Below, one piece after another: positions 1 through 5,769 of a stretch of 8,152 nt of DNA. The DNA comes from an uncultured Faecalibacterium sp. (GTDB lineage: Bacteria; Bacillota; Clostridia; Oscillospirales; Ruminococcaceae): contig URVW01000084.1 of assembly GCA_900551435.1 (NCBI GenBank), forward strand, positions 1-8,152, given 5' to 3'. The number at the start of each line of letters is the position of its first letter. Position 1 is the first letter of the stretch. The position numbers and the translations under genes were made by a program. The notes under the pieces are model-generated. The model had not been told where the DNA came from and made no database searches. It worked only from the letters and a program-made list of their open reading frames with translations.

Positions 1-751
1 AGAAGCCGCCCTCGTTGATCAGGTCAACGATCAGCTTCATCTCGTGGCAGGTCTCGAAGTAAGCCATCTCAGGCTCGTAGCCAGCCTCGACCAGCGTATC
101 GAAACCAGCGTGGATCAGCTCAGAAACGCCGCCGCACAGAACTGCCTGCTCGCCGAACAGGTCGGTCTCGGTCTCCTCCTTGAAGGTGGTCTGCAGGATG
201 CCGGCGCGGCCAGCACCGATGCCGGAAGCATAAGCCAGAGCGATGTCCTTTGCCTTGCCGGTGTAGTCCTGCTCAACGCAGATCAGAGAGGGGCAGCCCT
301 CGCCCTCGGTGTACAGGCGGCGGACGATGTGGCCGGGACCCTTGGGAGCGATCATGATGACGTCAACGTTCTTGGGAGCGGTGATGGTCTTGAAGTGGAT
401 GTTGAAGCCATGTGCAAAAGCCAAAGCCTTGCCCTCGGTCATGTAGGGAGCGACCTGCTTGTTGTAGATGTCAGCGCACAGCTCGTCGGGGACCAGCATC
501 ATGACAACGTCGCCAGCTTTGGCAGCCTCTTCGACTTCCATGACCTTGAAGTTCTCGTGGGTAGCAGCAAACTCGGAAGCCTTTTCCCAGTGAGCAGAAC
601 CCTTGCGCAGACCGACGACAACATTGACGCCGCTCTCAGCGAGGTTCTCGGAATGTGCGTGGCCCTGACTGCCGAAGCCGATAACGGCGACGGTCTTGCC
701 GTCCAGCACGCCGAGGTTGCAGTCGGAATCGTAATATTTCTTGATGGCCAT
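1..751 (-). CDS. ilvC: Ketol-acid reductoisomerase (NADP+), 3' end outside window
   Basis: Second common step of valine/isoleucine/leucine synthesis: isomerises and reduces 2-acetolactate or 2-aceto-2-hydroxybutanoate with NADPH and Mg2+, in the cytoplasm. The visible 250 residues begin MAIKKYYDSD and hold the Rossmann motif GFGSQGHAH (25-33), the phosphate-binding loop GLRKGS (47-52), which fits NADPH, AFAHGFN (111-117), APKGPGH (135-141), TDLFGEQ with metal ligands D197 and E201, and YFETCHE with E233 and E237. The set and spacing match class I enzymes of about 330-340 residues, so roughly 85 C-terminal residues are missing off the window edge. The start at 751 is supported by AAGGAG (762-767), 10 nt upstream. 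It lies 65 bp downstream of ilvN with no terminator between them, so it is probably the third gene of the ilvBNC operon. Confidence 0.97.
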   Translation of the reverse strand, partial: MAIKKYYDSDCNLGVLDGKTVAVIGFGSQGHAHSENLAESGVNVVVGLRKGSAHWEKASEFAATHENFKVMEVEEAAKAGDVVMMLVPDELCADIYNKQVAPYMTEGKALAFAHGFNIHFKTITAPKNVDVIMIAPKGPGHIVRRLYTEGEGCPSLICVEQDYTGKAKDIALAYASGIGAGRAGILQTTFKEETETDLFGEQAVLCGGVSELIHAGFDTLVEAGYEPEMAYFETCHEMKLIVDLINEGGF

Positions 752-816
752 GGTAGTTGTTCTCCTTTTTGCTTCTTTCTTTTTATGAATGTAAGGTTTC
801 TTAGAAAAACTTGGGT

Positions 817-1377
817 TTAGTGGCACTTCGTTCCCGGCAGAGGGAGCTGTGCCGAGCGGACTTCCTGTGCGGGCTTCTGTATATGCTGATGCATCCCGCC
901 GCGTTCCAGAGCGGTGACGCCGGTGCGGCACTGTTCAAGGATGTCGTAGTCTGCGAACATTTTTAAGAAAGCGTCGATCTTTTCGGGTTTGCCGATCAGC
1001 TCGAACACCATGCTGTCCGGGGACAGGTCGATGATCTTGGCTTTGTAAATGCTGCCGATCTCCCGAAGCTCGGTCCGGCTGTGGACGTCGGCCCGGACCT
1101 TGAGCAGCAGCAGTTCGCGCTCCAAGGCGTTCTCGCTGTCGAGCACAAAGACCTGACGAGTGACTTCCAGACGTTCGGTCTGGAGGATGAGCTGGTTCAG
1201 TTCCTTCTCCGTGCCGGACACTGTGACGGTGATGCGGCTGACGGTGGGGTCGTTGGTGGCGGAAACGGTCAGGCTGTCGATGTTGAAGCCGCGCCGACAG
1301 AACAGGTTAGACACACGGGCCAGAACACCGCTCTGGTTGTCCACCAGCAGACTGATGACTCTGCGTTTGGATTCCAT
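817..1377 (-). CDS. ilvN: Acetolactate synthase small (regulatory) subunit
   Basis: Regulatory subunit of acetohydroxyacid synthase; it binds IlvB, activates it and normally confers valine feedback inhibition. The 186 residues contain an N-terminal ACT domain (about 4-80) with the ligand-binding stretch LLVDNQSGVLARVSNLF and RRGFNIDSL. The C-terminal ALS_ss_C domain (about 85-160) includes SRTELREIGSIYKAKIIDL and EQCRTGVTALERG. The tail after residue 160 is slightly longer than in many 160-170 residue homologues and carries no recognisable motif. The start at 1377 is set by AAGGAGG (1386-1392), 8 nt upstream, which overlaps the ilvB stop codon. Only 13 bp separate the two genes, so they are very likely translationally linked and made together. 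Confidence 0.96.
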   Translation of the reverse strand: MESKRRVISLLVDNQSGVLARVSNLFCRRGFNIDSLTVSATNDPTVSRITVTVSGTEKELNQLILQTERLEVTRQVFVLDSENALERELLLLKVRADVHSRTELREIGSIYKAKIIDLSPDSMVFELIGKPEKIDAFLKMFADYDILEQCRTGVTALERGGMHQHIQKPAQEVRSAQLPLPGTKCH

Positions 1378-1390
1378 GGGGCGTTCCTCC

Positions 1391-3055
1391 TTACTTCATG
1401 ATGATGTCGTTGATGTCGCCGCCGCCGGGGATCATGGGCAGGACCTTTTCGTCCTTGTCGATGACGCATTCGATCCAAGTGGGGCCTTTCCGCTTCAGCG
1501 CTTCGGCAAATGCGGTCTGGAACTCCGCCAGATTGGTGCAGCGGTAGCCCTTCAGGCCAAAGCCCTCGGCCAGCTTGACGAAATCGGTGCGGCGGTGGGG
1601 GTCGGTCTGGGAGTAGCGCTTTCCGTAGAACGCGGTCTGCCACTGACGGACCATGCCGAGCACCTGATTGTTGAAGATGACCGTGATGATGGGCAGCTCG
1701 TAGCTGACAGCGGTGCACGCTTCGTTGAGGTTCATGTGGAAGGAGCCGTCGCCGGTGAACATGACCACCCGCTGGTCCCGGCCCAAGGCCATCTGTGCGC
1801 CGATGGCCGCGCCGTAGCCGAAGCCCATCGTGCCCAGACCGCCGCTGGTGATGAAGCCGCGGCTCTTGGTGTGGCGGATGTACTGTGCGGCCCACATCTG
1901 GTGCTGGCCGACGTCGGTAACGTAGACAGCTTCCGGTCCGCACTGGTTGCAGACCTCGCCGATGACCTGATGGGGCATCAGACGGGAAGCATCCGATACG
2001 GGGTGATAATCCTGTGCCTGCCACTCGTGGATCATCTTCATCCAGTCCGGGTGCTTCTTCTCCTGAATCAGAGGAAGCATCCCGCCCAGAACGTAAGCGG
2101 CATCGCCTGAAATGGCGAGGTCCACGTCCACATTCTTGCCCAGCTCACTGGGGTCGATATCGATCTGGATGATGGTGGCATTCTTGGCGAAGGTCTTGGG
2201 GTTCAGAGCCACGCGGTCCGAGAAGCGCGTGCCCAGTGCGATCAGAACGTCGCAGTCGGCCACAGCCCGGTTCGAGGTGTAGCAGCCGTGCATACCGATC
2301 ATGCCGATGTTCATTGGGTCGCCGTAGGGGACGACGCCCGCCGCCATCAGCGTATACGTGGCGGGGATCTCCGCCTTGTGGATGAGGTCGCGCAAGGGCT
2401 GGCAGGATGCCGCGCTCCGGACGCCGCCGCCGAAGTAGACCAGCGGACGCTCGGCCGCGTTGATGATGTCGGCGGCCCACTTGACCTGCTCTTCATTGTA
2501 GGTGGTCACGGTGCGGATCTTTTCCGGCTGCTTGGGGGTGAACTCACAGACAGCGGCGGTCACATCCTTGGGAATGTCCACGAGGACGGGGCCTTTGCGG
2601 CCGCTCTGTGCGATGCGGAATGCAGCCCGCATGGTGTCGGCGAGGTCTTCGACCTTACGCACCGTGAAATTATGCTTGGTAATGGGCATCGTGATGCCCT
2701 CGATGTATGCTTCCTGAAAGCTGTCCTTACCCAGACCGGCGGTGGTGACGTTGCCGGTGAACGCGACCATGGGCACAGAGTCCATATACGCCGTGGCGAT
2801 GCCGGTGACGAGATTGGTCGCACCCGGGCCGCTGGTGGCCAGCACCACGCCGGTCCGGCCGGTGGCACGGGCATAACCGTCTGCTGCATGGGAGGCGCCC
2901 TGTTCGTGGGCGGTCAGCACATGGGCGATGCGGTCGGCGTTCTTGTACAGCTCGTCGTAAAGGTTCAGAACTGCGCCGCCGGGGTAGCCGAAAATGGTAT
3001 CCACGCCCTGCTCACAGAGGACCTCGACAAAAATCTGAGAACCATTCAACTGCAT
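1391..3055 (-). CDS. ilvB: Acetolactate synthase large (catalytic) subunit
   Basis: ThDP-, FAD- and Mg2+-dependent condensation of pyruvate with pyruvate or 2-oxobutanoate, the first common step of branched-chain amino acid synthesis. The 554 residues follow the usual order. The Pyr domain has catalytic E51 in AHEQGASHAADGYAR. A central FAD-binding domain follows (LGTRFSDR 274-281, IQIDIDP 297-303). The PP domain carries the ThDP/Mg motif GDGSF (435-439) to NN (462-463), and then QVLGMVRQWQ. Q114 in DSFQEA, near the active site, is present. The usual TGQV motif reads TGNV (N102), a substitution I would not call inactivating. Length is close to the usual 560-575. The start at 3055 has AGGAG (3065-3069) 9 nt upstream. 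It is first in the ilvBNC operon and is served by the promoter at 3155-3182. Confidence 0.97.
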   Translation of the reverse strand: MQLNGSQIFVEVLCEQGVDTIFGYPGGAVLNLYDELYKNADRIAHVLTAHEQGASHAADGYARATGRTGVVLATSGPGATNLVTGIATAYMDSVPMVAFTGNVTTAGLGKDSFQEAYIEGITMPITKHNFTVRKVEDLADTMRAAFRIAQSGRKGPVLVDIPKDVTAAVCEFTPKQPEKIRTVTTYNEEQVKWAADIINAAERPLVYFGGGVRSAASCQPLRDLIHKAEIPATYTLMAAGVVPYGDPMNIGMIGMHGCYTSNRAVADCDVLIALGTRFSDRVALNPKTFAKNATIIQIDIDPSELGKNVDVDLAISGDAAYVLGGMLPLIQEKKHPDWMKMIHEWQAQDYHPVSDASRLMPHQVIGEVCNQCGPEAVYVTDVGQHQMWAAQYIRHTKSRGFITSGGLGTMGFGYGAAIGAQMALGRDQRVVMFTGDGSFHMNLNEACTAVSYELPIITVIFNNQVLGMVRQWQTAFYGKRYSQTDPHRRTDFVKLAEGFGLKGYRCTNLAEFQTAFAEALKRKGPTWIECVIDKDEKVLPMIPGGGDINDIIMK

Positions 3056-3107
3056 GGTGAGTCTCTCCTACTTCCTGTTCCTGATCTACACTTTGAAAAA
3101 TCCCTAA

Positions 3108-3127
3108 GACACGTCAAATTTCGTGTC
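3108..3127 (-). promoter_or_regulatory. Inverted repeat in the ilvB leader
   Basis: GACACG and CGTGTC form a perfect 6-bp dyad around an 8-nt AT-rich centre, within the roughly 90-nt untranslated leader of ilvB. No U-tract follows, so it is not an intrinsic terminator. It could be an operator or a small 5' hairpin; no binding protein can be named from the sequence. Confidence 0.35.
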
Positions 3128-3154
3128 ACGCATTCACTTTTGAACGTTGGGTCA

Positions 3155-3182
3155 ATTATACTATAAATCGGTCAGATGTCAA
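3155..3182 (-). promoter_or_regulatory. Sigma-A promoter of the ilvBNC operon
   Basis: Read on the minus strand: TTGACA (3177-3182), a 16-bp spacer, then TATAAT (3155-3160). Both hexamers are perfect consensus. Transcription would start near 3148, about 93 nt before the ilvB start codon. I see no T-box and no leader peptide rich in branched-chain codons in that leader. Confidence 0.85.
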
Positions 3183-3235
3183 ACAATGTTTTGTAAAGTG
3201 AATCACCCGAAAGATGAAGATAATTAAACACAGGG

Positions 3236-3264
3236 TTGCGCATTGCCTTTCTGCGCGGTATAAT
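3236..3264 (+). promoter_or_regulatory. Promoter of the DUF815 ATPase gene
   Basis: A consensus TATAAT (3259-3264) lies 17 bp after a weak -35 TTGCGC (3236-3241). It is 35 bp upstream of the ATG at 3300. It diverges from the ilvB promoter, with about 53 bp between the two -35 boxes. Confidence 0.65.
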
Positions 3265-3299
3265 TTTGGTACATTCGTTAAATCAAGAGGGAAAAGGAT

Positions 3300-4517
3300 A
3301 TGAAACTTCGTGAATGGAATGCCCGGCTCCACGGGCTTGTGATCTTCCGCGCCCTGCTGGACGACCCGGTGGTGGCGAAACTGCTGGACCTGACCGACCG
3401 GATGGAGGCCGGGACCCGCAGCATGGGTCCGGTGTGCGATGCCGTGGCGGCGTTCGAAGCAGCACTGTTTGAGCAGACCACCAATCTGGGCGAATATCTG
3501 GCGTCTGCCGTGTTGGAAACGGAGACGGTCTGTGTGCGTCAGGCCGCGGCGGGAGGCATCTCGCCGGTGCTGCAGAGCGCACTGGACAGCGAACTGCGCT
3601 TTCTGCAGGAGCTGTGCCGTCTGACGCTGGATGAGCTGTTCCAAACGGCCTATTCTGAGCAGTCCCAGCGGCCGGAACTGGCCTTCCTGCCCCGCTGGGA
3701 GACGAAGGACATTGACCTTGTAACGGCCTACGCCCAGCGGATGCAGGAAGCGGGCAAAAAGGGTTATGGCATGTTTGCGAAGCATCATGTGTTCACGGTG
3801 GAGAACGGCCGTCTGGTCCCGGTAAAGTATCCGGACCCCCAGCGGCTCTCCGAGCTGCCCGGATACGAGGGCGAACGCGAAAAGGTCATCGCTAACACCA
3901 AGGCGCTGCTGGCCGGGATGCCCGCCAATAATGTGCTGCTCTACGGCGACGCCGGCACGGGCAAATCCAGCGCGGTCAAGGCCATCGCCAATGAGTTTGC
4001 GCCCGATGGTCTGCGGCTGGTGGAGGTCAAGAAGAACCAGCTGTATCAGATCCCCGACCTGATGGACAAGCTGGCGGCAAACCCACTCAAGTTCATCCTC
4101 TTCATTGATGACCTGAGCTTTACCTCCAATGACGATAACTTTGCGGCCCTGAAAGCCATCCTCGAGGGCAGCGTGGGTGGACGGGCGAAGAACATCGCGG
4201 TCTATGCCACCTCCAACCGCCGCCACCTCATCAAGGAGACGATGACCGACCGCACCGGCGACGACATCCACGAAGCCGATACCCGTCAGGAGCTGATGAG
4301 CCTGTCGGCCCGCTTTGGTCTGACGGTGACTTTCCAGCGCCCCGAAAAGGCCCGCTTCGAAGCCATCCTCACCGAACTAGCCAAGCAGCACAACATCGAG
4401 ATGCCGATGGACCAGCTGCTGGTCAAGGCGGAAGCTTTTGCGATCCGCGCCGGTGGCCGCAGTCCCCGCGTGGCGAAGCAGTTCATCGAACAGTGCGAGA
4501 GCGGCGTGCAGAAATAA
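3300..4517 (+). CDS. AAA-type ATPase of the DUF815 family
   Basis: A 405-residue P-loop ATPase. Residues 1-130 are a helical N-terminal part without a recognised motif. The ATPase core from about 185 has Walker A GDAGTGKS (216-223), Walker B FILFIDD (265-271), and a sensor-1-like segment YATSNRRHL (302-310) with N306. The C-terminal lid region includes RAGGRSPRVAKQFIEQ (383-398). The layout and length fit the widespread DUF815 (ATP/GTP-binding) family, whose biological role is not established; it is cytoplasmic, with no signal peptide or membrane segment. The start is supported by AGAGGG (3286-3291), 8 nt upstream, and the promoter at 3236-3264. It is transcribed away from ilvB. No terminator of its own is visible; the first hairpin downstream is the one shared by the toxin-antitoxin locus. 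It has no evident link to branched-chain synthesis. Confidence 0.9.
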   Translation: MKLREWNARLHGLVIFRALLDDPVVAKLLDLTDRMEAGTRSMGPVCDAVAAFEAALFEQTTNLGEYLASAVLETETVCVRQAAAGGISPVLQSALDSELRFLQELCRLTLDELFQTAYSEQSQRPELAFLPRWETKDIDLVTAYAQRMQEAGKKGYGMFAKHHVFTVENGRLVPVKYPDPQRLSELPGYEGEREKVIANTKALLAGMPANNVLLYGDAGTGKSSAVKAIANEFAPDGLRLVEVKKNQLYQIPDLMDKLAANPLKFILFIDDLSFTSNDDNFAALKAILEGSVGGRAKNIAVYATSNRRHLIKETMTDRTGDDIHEADTRQELMSLSARFGLTVTFQRPEKARFEAILTELAKQHNIEMPMDQLLVKAEAFAIRAGGRSPRVAKQFIEQCESGVQK

Positions 4518-4529
4518 ACCGGCGGATGC

Positions 4530-4557
4530 TTGACATTTGGACGAAACTGCATATAAT
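4530..4557 (+). promoter_or_regulatory. Promoter of the putative antisense RNA (antitoxin)
   Basis: TTGACA (4530-4535), 16-bp spacer, TATAAT (4552-4557), both perfect consensus, beginning 13 bp after the DUF815 stop codon. No credible coding sequence follows. The predicted start near 4564 leads through the direct repeats into the hairpin at 4605-4644, so its likely product is an RNA of about 85 nt. Confidence 0.75.
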
Positions 4558-4561
4558 AAAA

Positions 4562-4594
4562 AGTACAAAGGATATTTGTATTCATGGCTCATCA
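4562..4594 (+). repeat. Direct repeats DRa and DRb, antitoxin-side copy
   Basis: Block a, AGTACAAAGGATATT (4562-4576), is identical to 4734-4748. Block b, CATGGCTCATCA (4583-4594), matches 4757-4768 in 11 of 12 positions. Order and orientation are the same as in the toxin-side copy; only the gap differs (6 against 8 nt). Because the toxin is read from the other strand, an RNA made rightward from here would be antisense to the toxin start region. Confidence 0.8.
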
Positions 4595-4648
4595 TGAAGG
4601 CAAACAAGAAGCCCCCCGGTATTGCCGTACCGAGGGGCTTCTTGTTGC
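4564..4648 (+). ncRNA. Putative antisense antitoxin RNA (RNA II-like)
   Basis: Predicted transcript of about 85 nt from the consensus promoter at 4530-4557 to the hairpin at 4605-4644. Its 5' half carries DRa and DRb, so it can pair with the toxin mRNA over the start codon, the spacer and codons 5-9. Its 3' half is the exact complement of the toxin mRNA terminator, because both strands use the same hairpin. In the pAD1 par system the antitoxin RNA II is about 65 nt, converges on the toxin gene, and acts through exactly such terminator and direct-repeat complementarity. The ends are inferred; transcription is not shown. A 24-codon frame inside it (4584-4658) has no Shine-Dalgarno. Confidence 0.6.
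4605..4644. terminator. Shared bidirectional terminator hairpin of the toxin-antitoxin locus
   Basis: Arms 4605-4621 and 4628-4644 pair over 16 of 17 positions (one C/A mismatch, 4616/4633) around a hexaloop. The outer CAAGAAG/CTTCTTG part supplies an imperfect U-rich exit in either direction, followed by TTGC on the plus strand and TTTGCC on the minus strand. It lies 10 bp from the toxin stop codon and would end the toxin mRNA, the antisense RNA and probably the DUF815 transcript. Confidence 0.8.
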
Positions 4649-4654
4649 TAGGGA

Positions 4655-4759
4655 TTAGTGCTTGCCGTCCATAAAGAACTGTTCGTCAAGCCACTTGCAG
4701 ATATAGTAAGTAACAATACCTGCTGCAACGGACAGTACAAAGGATATTATCATATCCAT
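4655..4759 (-). CDS. Small membrane peptide, Fst-like type I toxin candidate
   Basis: A 34-residue peptide: MDMIISFVLSVAAGIVTYY then ICKWLDEQFFMDGKH. It has a short N-terminus, one hydrophobic helix (about 4-20) and a charged tail. Size, single helix, the small-residue step ending in G14, and LDE ten residues later line up with Fst/par toxins (about 33 residues); the proline common in that family is absent. Fst-type peptides insert in the membrane from inside and halt growth when not silenced. The start at 4759 is fixed by an ideal Shine-Dalgarno, AAGGAGGTGAT (4765-4775). The predicted mRNA runs from about 4802 to about 4600, near the 210 nt of Fst RNA I. Neighbouring signals (direct repeats, convergent antisense promoter, shared terminator) support the toxin reading; a harmless small membrane peptide remains the alternative. 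Confidence 0.72.
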   Translation of the reverse strand: MDMIISFVLSVAAGIVTYYICKWLDEQFFMDGKH

Positions 4760-4768
4760 AGCTCATCA
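4734..4768 (-). repeat. Direct repeats DRa and DRb, toxin-side copy
   Basis: Block a (4734-4748) lies in toxin codons 5-9. Block b (4757-4768) covers the ATG and the nucleotides between it and the Shine-Dalgarno. Both are present, in the same orientation, at 4562-4594. Pairing with the antisense RNA would therefore cover the ribosome loading site, as DRa/DRb do in par. Confidence 0.8.
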
Positions 4769-4786
4769 CCTCCTTCCCAGTGGAGG
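4769..4786 (-). promoter_or_regulatory. Hairpin masking the toxin Shine-Dalgarno
   Basis: On the toxin strand CCTCC (4782-4786) can pair with GGAGG (4769-4773), which is the Shine-Dalgarno core, around the 8-nt loop ACTGGGAA. Fst RNA I also hides its ribosome binding site in a local stem-loop. The stem is short (5 bp), so its strength would need calculation. Confidence 0.55.
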
Positions 4787-4807
4787 AGCGGGGGAGACGG
4801 CAGCTTT

Positions 4808-4836
4808 AGGATACCACAAAATTCGACAGGAAACAA
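4808..4836 (-). promoter_or_regulatory. Promoter of the toxin gene
   Basis: Minus strand: TTGTTT (4831-4836), a 17-bp spacer ending in the extended -10 element TGG, then TATCCT (4808-4813). It is weaker than the antisense promoter, as expected when antitoxin must exceed toxin. The -35 box lies 3 bp from the end of the inserted cassette. Confidence 0.5.
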
Positions 4837-4839
4837 GCA

Positions 4840-4860
4840 AAAAGGGGCTGTTGCAAAATG
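4840..4860 (+). repeat. Left terminal inverted repeat of the GNAT cassette
   Basis: Reads AAAA followed by GGGGCTGTTGCAAAATG and is an exact inverted copy of 5893-5913. Only the outer 21 bp match; the sequences diverge immediately inside. Confidence 0.8.
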
Positions 4861-4885
4861 TAGATGTCCATAAAACAGCATCAGT

Positions 4886-4907
4886 CCCGGCAGTAATGTC
4901 TGCCGGG
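4886..4907. repeat. Hairpin just inside the left end of the cassette
   Basis: CCCGGCAG (4886-4893) and CTGCCGGG (4900-4907) form a perfect 8-bp stem with a 6-nt loop, followed on the plus strand by ATTGTTCTT. It could insulate the cassette by ending transcripts that enter from outside; the U-tract is weak. Confidence 0.5.
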
Positions 4908-4914
4908 ATTGTTC

Positions 4915-4971
4915 TTGCCGTACATTGAAGCCATATGATATGATTAAACAGACTGATAAACTTGAGTTTAT
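4915..4971 (+). promoter_or_regulatory. Possible promoter and operator of the GNAT gene
   Basis: TATGAT (4939-4944) follows TTGCCG (4915-4920) after 18 bp, a mediocre sigma-A match. Just downstream, ATAAACT and AGTTTAT (4956-4971) form a perfect 7-bp dyad around TG, ending 6 bp before the Shine-Dalgarno, a suitable place for an operator or a small 5' hairpin. Confidence 0.4.
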
Positions 4972-4994
4972 TTGATTAAGGAGAATTGAAAATA

Positions 4995-5501
4995 ATGTTG
5001 GAATTAAAAAGATTGTCAGTTGATGATGGCTTGGATATTTACACAATGCTGCAAGAGATCCCTGCTGAAGAAAATGGATTAATTAACAAAGCCAACGGAT
5101 TAACATTTGATGAGTATAAAGAATGGCTGATTGTAAAACAGAGGGATTCTGAGCAAGAAGGGATTGTAGATGGTTGGAAAGTGCCTTCTACAACTTTTTG
5201 GCTATATGCTGATGGTATTCCGGTTGGATTTGGTTCTGTCAGACATTTTTTGACTGAGGCACTGAGAAAAGCAGGAGGAAATATCGGGTACGGAATTGCA
5301 CCAGCGTTTCGTGGAAAAGGATATGGAAAAGAACTGCTGAGATTATTGCTTAATGAAGCGAAAGAAATGGGAATAGATAAAGTGTTAGTAACCATTCTTT
5401 TAGATAACATAGCATCTCAAGCTGTGGCAATAGCAAACGGAGGTGTTGTTACTGAAAGAACTGACGAGAGAGTTTTCATTTGGATTGATACTAAGAAATA
5501 A
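4995..5501 (+). CDS. GNAT-family N-acetyltransferase
   Basis: A 168-residue acetyl-CoA-dependent acyltransferase. The core has a strand rich in aromatics (TTFWLYADGIPVGFGSVRHF), a motif A strand (NIGYGIAP) and the acetyl-CoA pyrophosphate loop RGKGYGKELLRLLLNEA. It closes with VLVTILLDN and a C-terminal strand ERVFIWI. The acceptor is unknown; small molecules, peptides or antibiotics are all possible for this family. The ATG at 4995 is preferred because AAGGAG (4978-4983) is 11 nt away, whereas the upstream TTG at 4986 is only 2 nt from it. Codon usage is AT-rich (about 35-40% GC by eye) against roughly 60% in ilv genes, so it is foreign and travels inside the inverted-repeat cassette. It converges with ilvA. 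Confidence 0.9.
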   Translation: MLELKRLSVDDGLDIYTMLQEIPAEENGLINKANGLTFDEYKEWLIVKQRDSEQEGIVDGWKVPSTTFWLYADGIPVGFGSVRHFLTEALRKAGGNIGYGIAPAFRGKGYGKELLRLLLNEAKEMGIDKVLVTILLDNIASQAVAIANGGVVTERTDERVFIWIDTKK

Positions 5502-5538
5502 AAAGGAAAATCAATTCCAATTTGTCAAACAGTAAGGG

Positions 5539-5617
5539 CGCACTTCTATACACCATTCGGTGTAGTGCGGTAATGTGCGATTTTGCACCGCATCCAAGCC
5601 TCCCGCGTCAGAGGGAG
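5539..5617. repeat. Cluster of three small palindromes
   Basis: Three structures follow one another. CGCAC..TACACC pairs with GGTGTAGTGCG (5539-5569, with a 5-nt bulge). TGCGGT (5566-5571) pairs with ACCGCA (5587-5592) and shares bases with the first, so the two exclude each other. CTCCC (5600-5604) pairs with GGGAG (5613-5617). The last is reminiscent of REP-like CCTCCC/GGGAGG palindromes scattered in gut clostridial genomes. No coding sequence is visible in 5502-5641. Confidence 0.5.
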
Positions 5618-5641
5618 CCATGGATATTCCAGCCCTAACAT

Positions 5642-5692
5642 AAAAAAAGAATCCGACCTTTGATTGCAGCCATAGGTCGGATTCACTTTTTT
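5642..5692. terminator. Strong bidirectional intrinsic terminator
   Basis: GAATCCGACCT (5649-5659) and AGGTCGGATTC (5674-5684) form a perfect 11-bp stem with a 14-nt loop. A run of A's precedes it and a T run follows, so it works on both strands. It lies between the converging GNAT and ilvA genes and should end both transcripts. Confidence 0.88.
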
Positions 5693-5769
5693 ATGAGCAA
5701 CCAGCTAAATAAATGCCCCCATTTTCAAACGATACAACGAAATAATTCAGGCTGTATTTTTCTAAAATT

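Noticed and set aside
44..820. Plus-strand open frame opposite ilvC
   Set aside because: The minus strand encodes an unmistakable ketol-acid reductoisomerase; this frame is its shadow. The same applies to the plus-strand frames at 1160-2110 and 2288-3166.
3100..3140. Possible leader peptide for ilvB attenuation (ATG CGT GAC ACG ...)
   Set aside because: It has no run of Ile, Leu or Val codons and no terminator/antiterminator pair follows.
3156..4271. Long open frame (371 codons) on the minus strand opposite the DUF815 gene
   Set aside because: It is antisense to a gene with clear Walker motifs, ends in the ilvB promoter, has no family motif, and reflects codon bias of the GC-rich coding strand.
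4286..4585. Minus-strand frame starting in the antitoxin-side repeats (MNTNILCTFYY...)
   Set aside because: Its first codons only resemble the toxin because DRa and DRb are duplicated there. It lacks the Shine-Dalgarno and the membrane helix and then runs antisense to DUF815.
4584..4658. 24-codon frame (MAHHEGK...) inside the antisense RNA
   Set aside because: No Shine-Dalgarno precedes it, its ATG lies in DRb, and half of it is the terminator hairpin.
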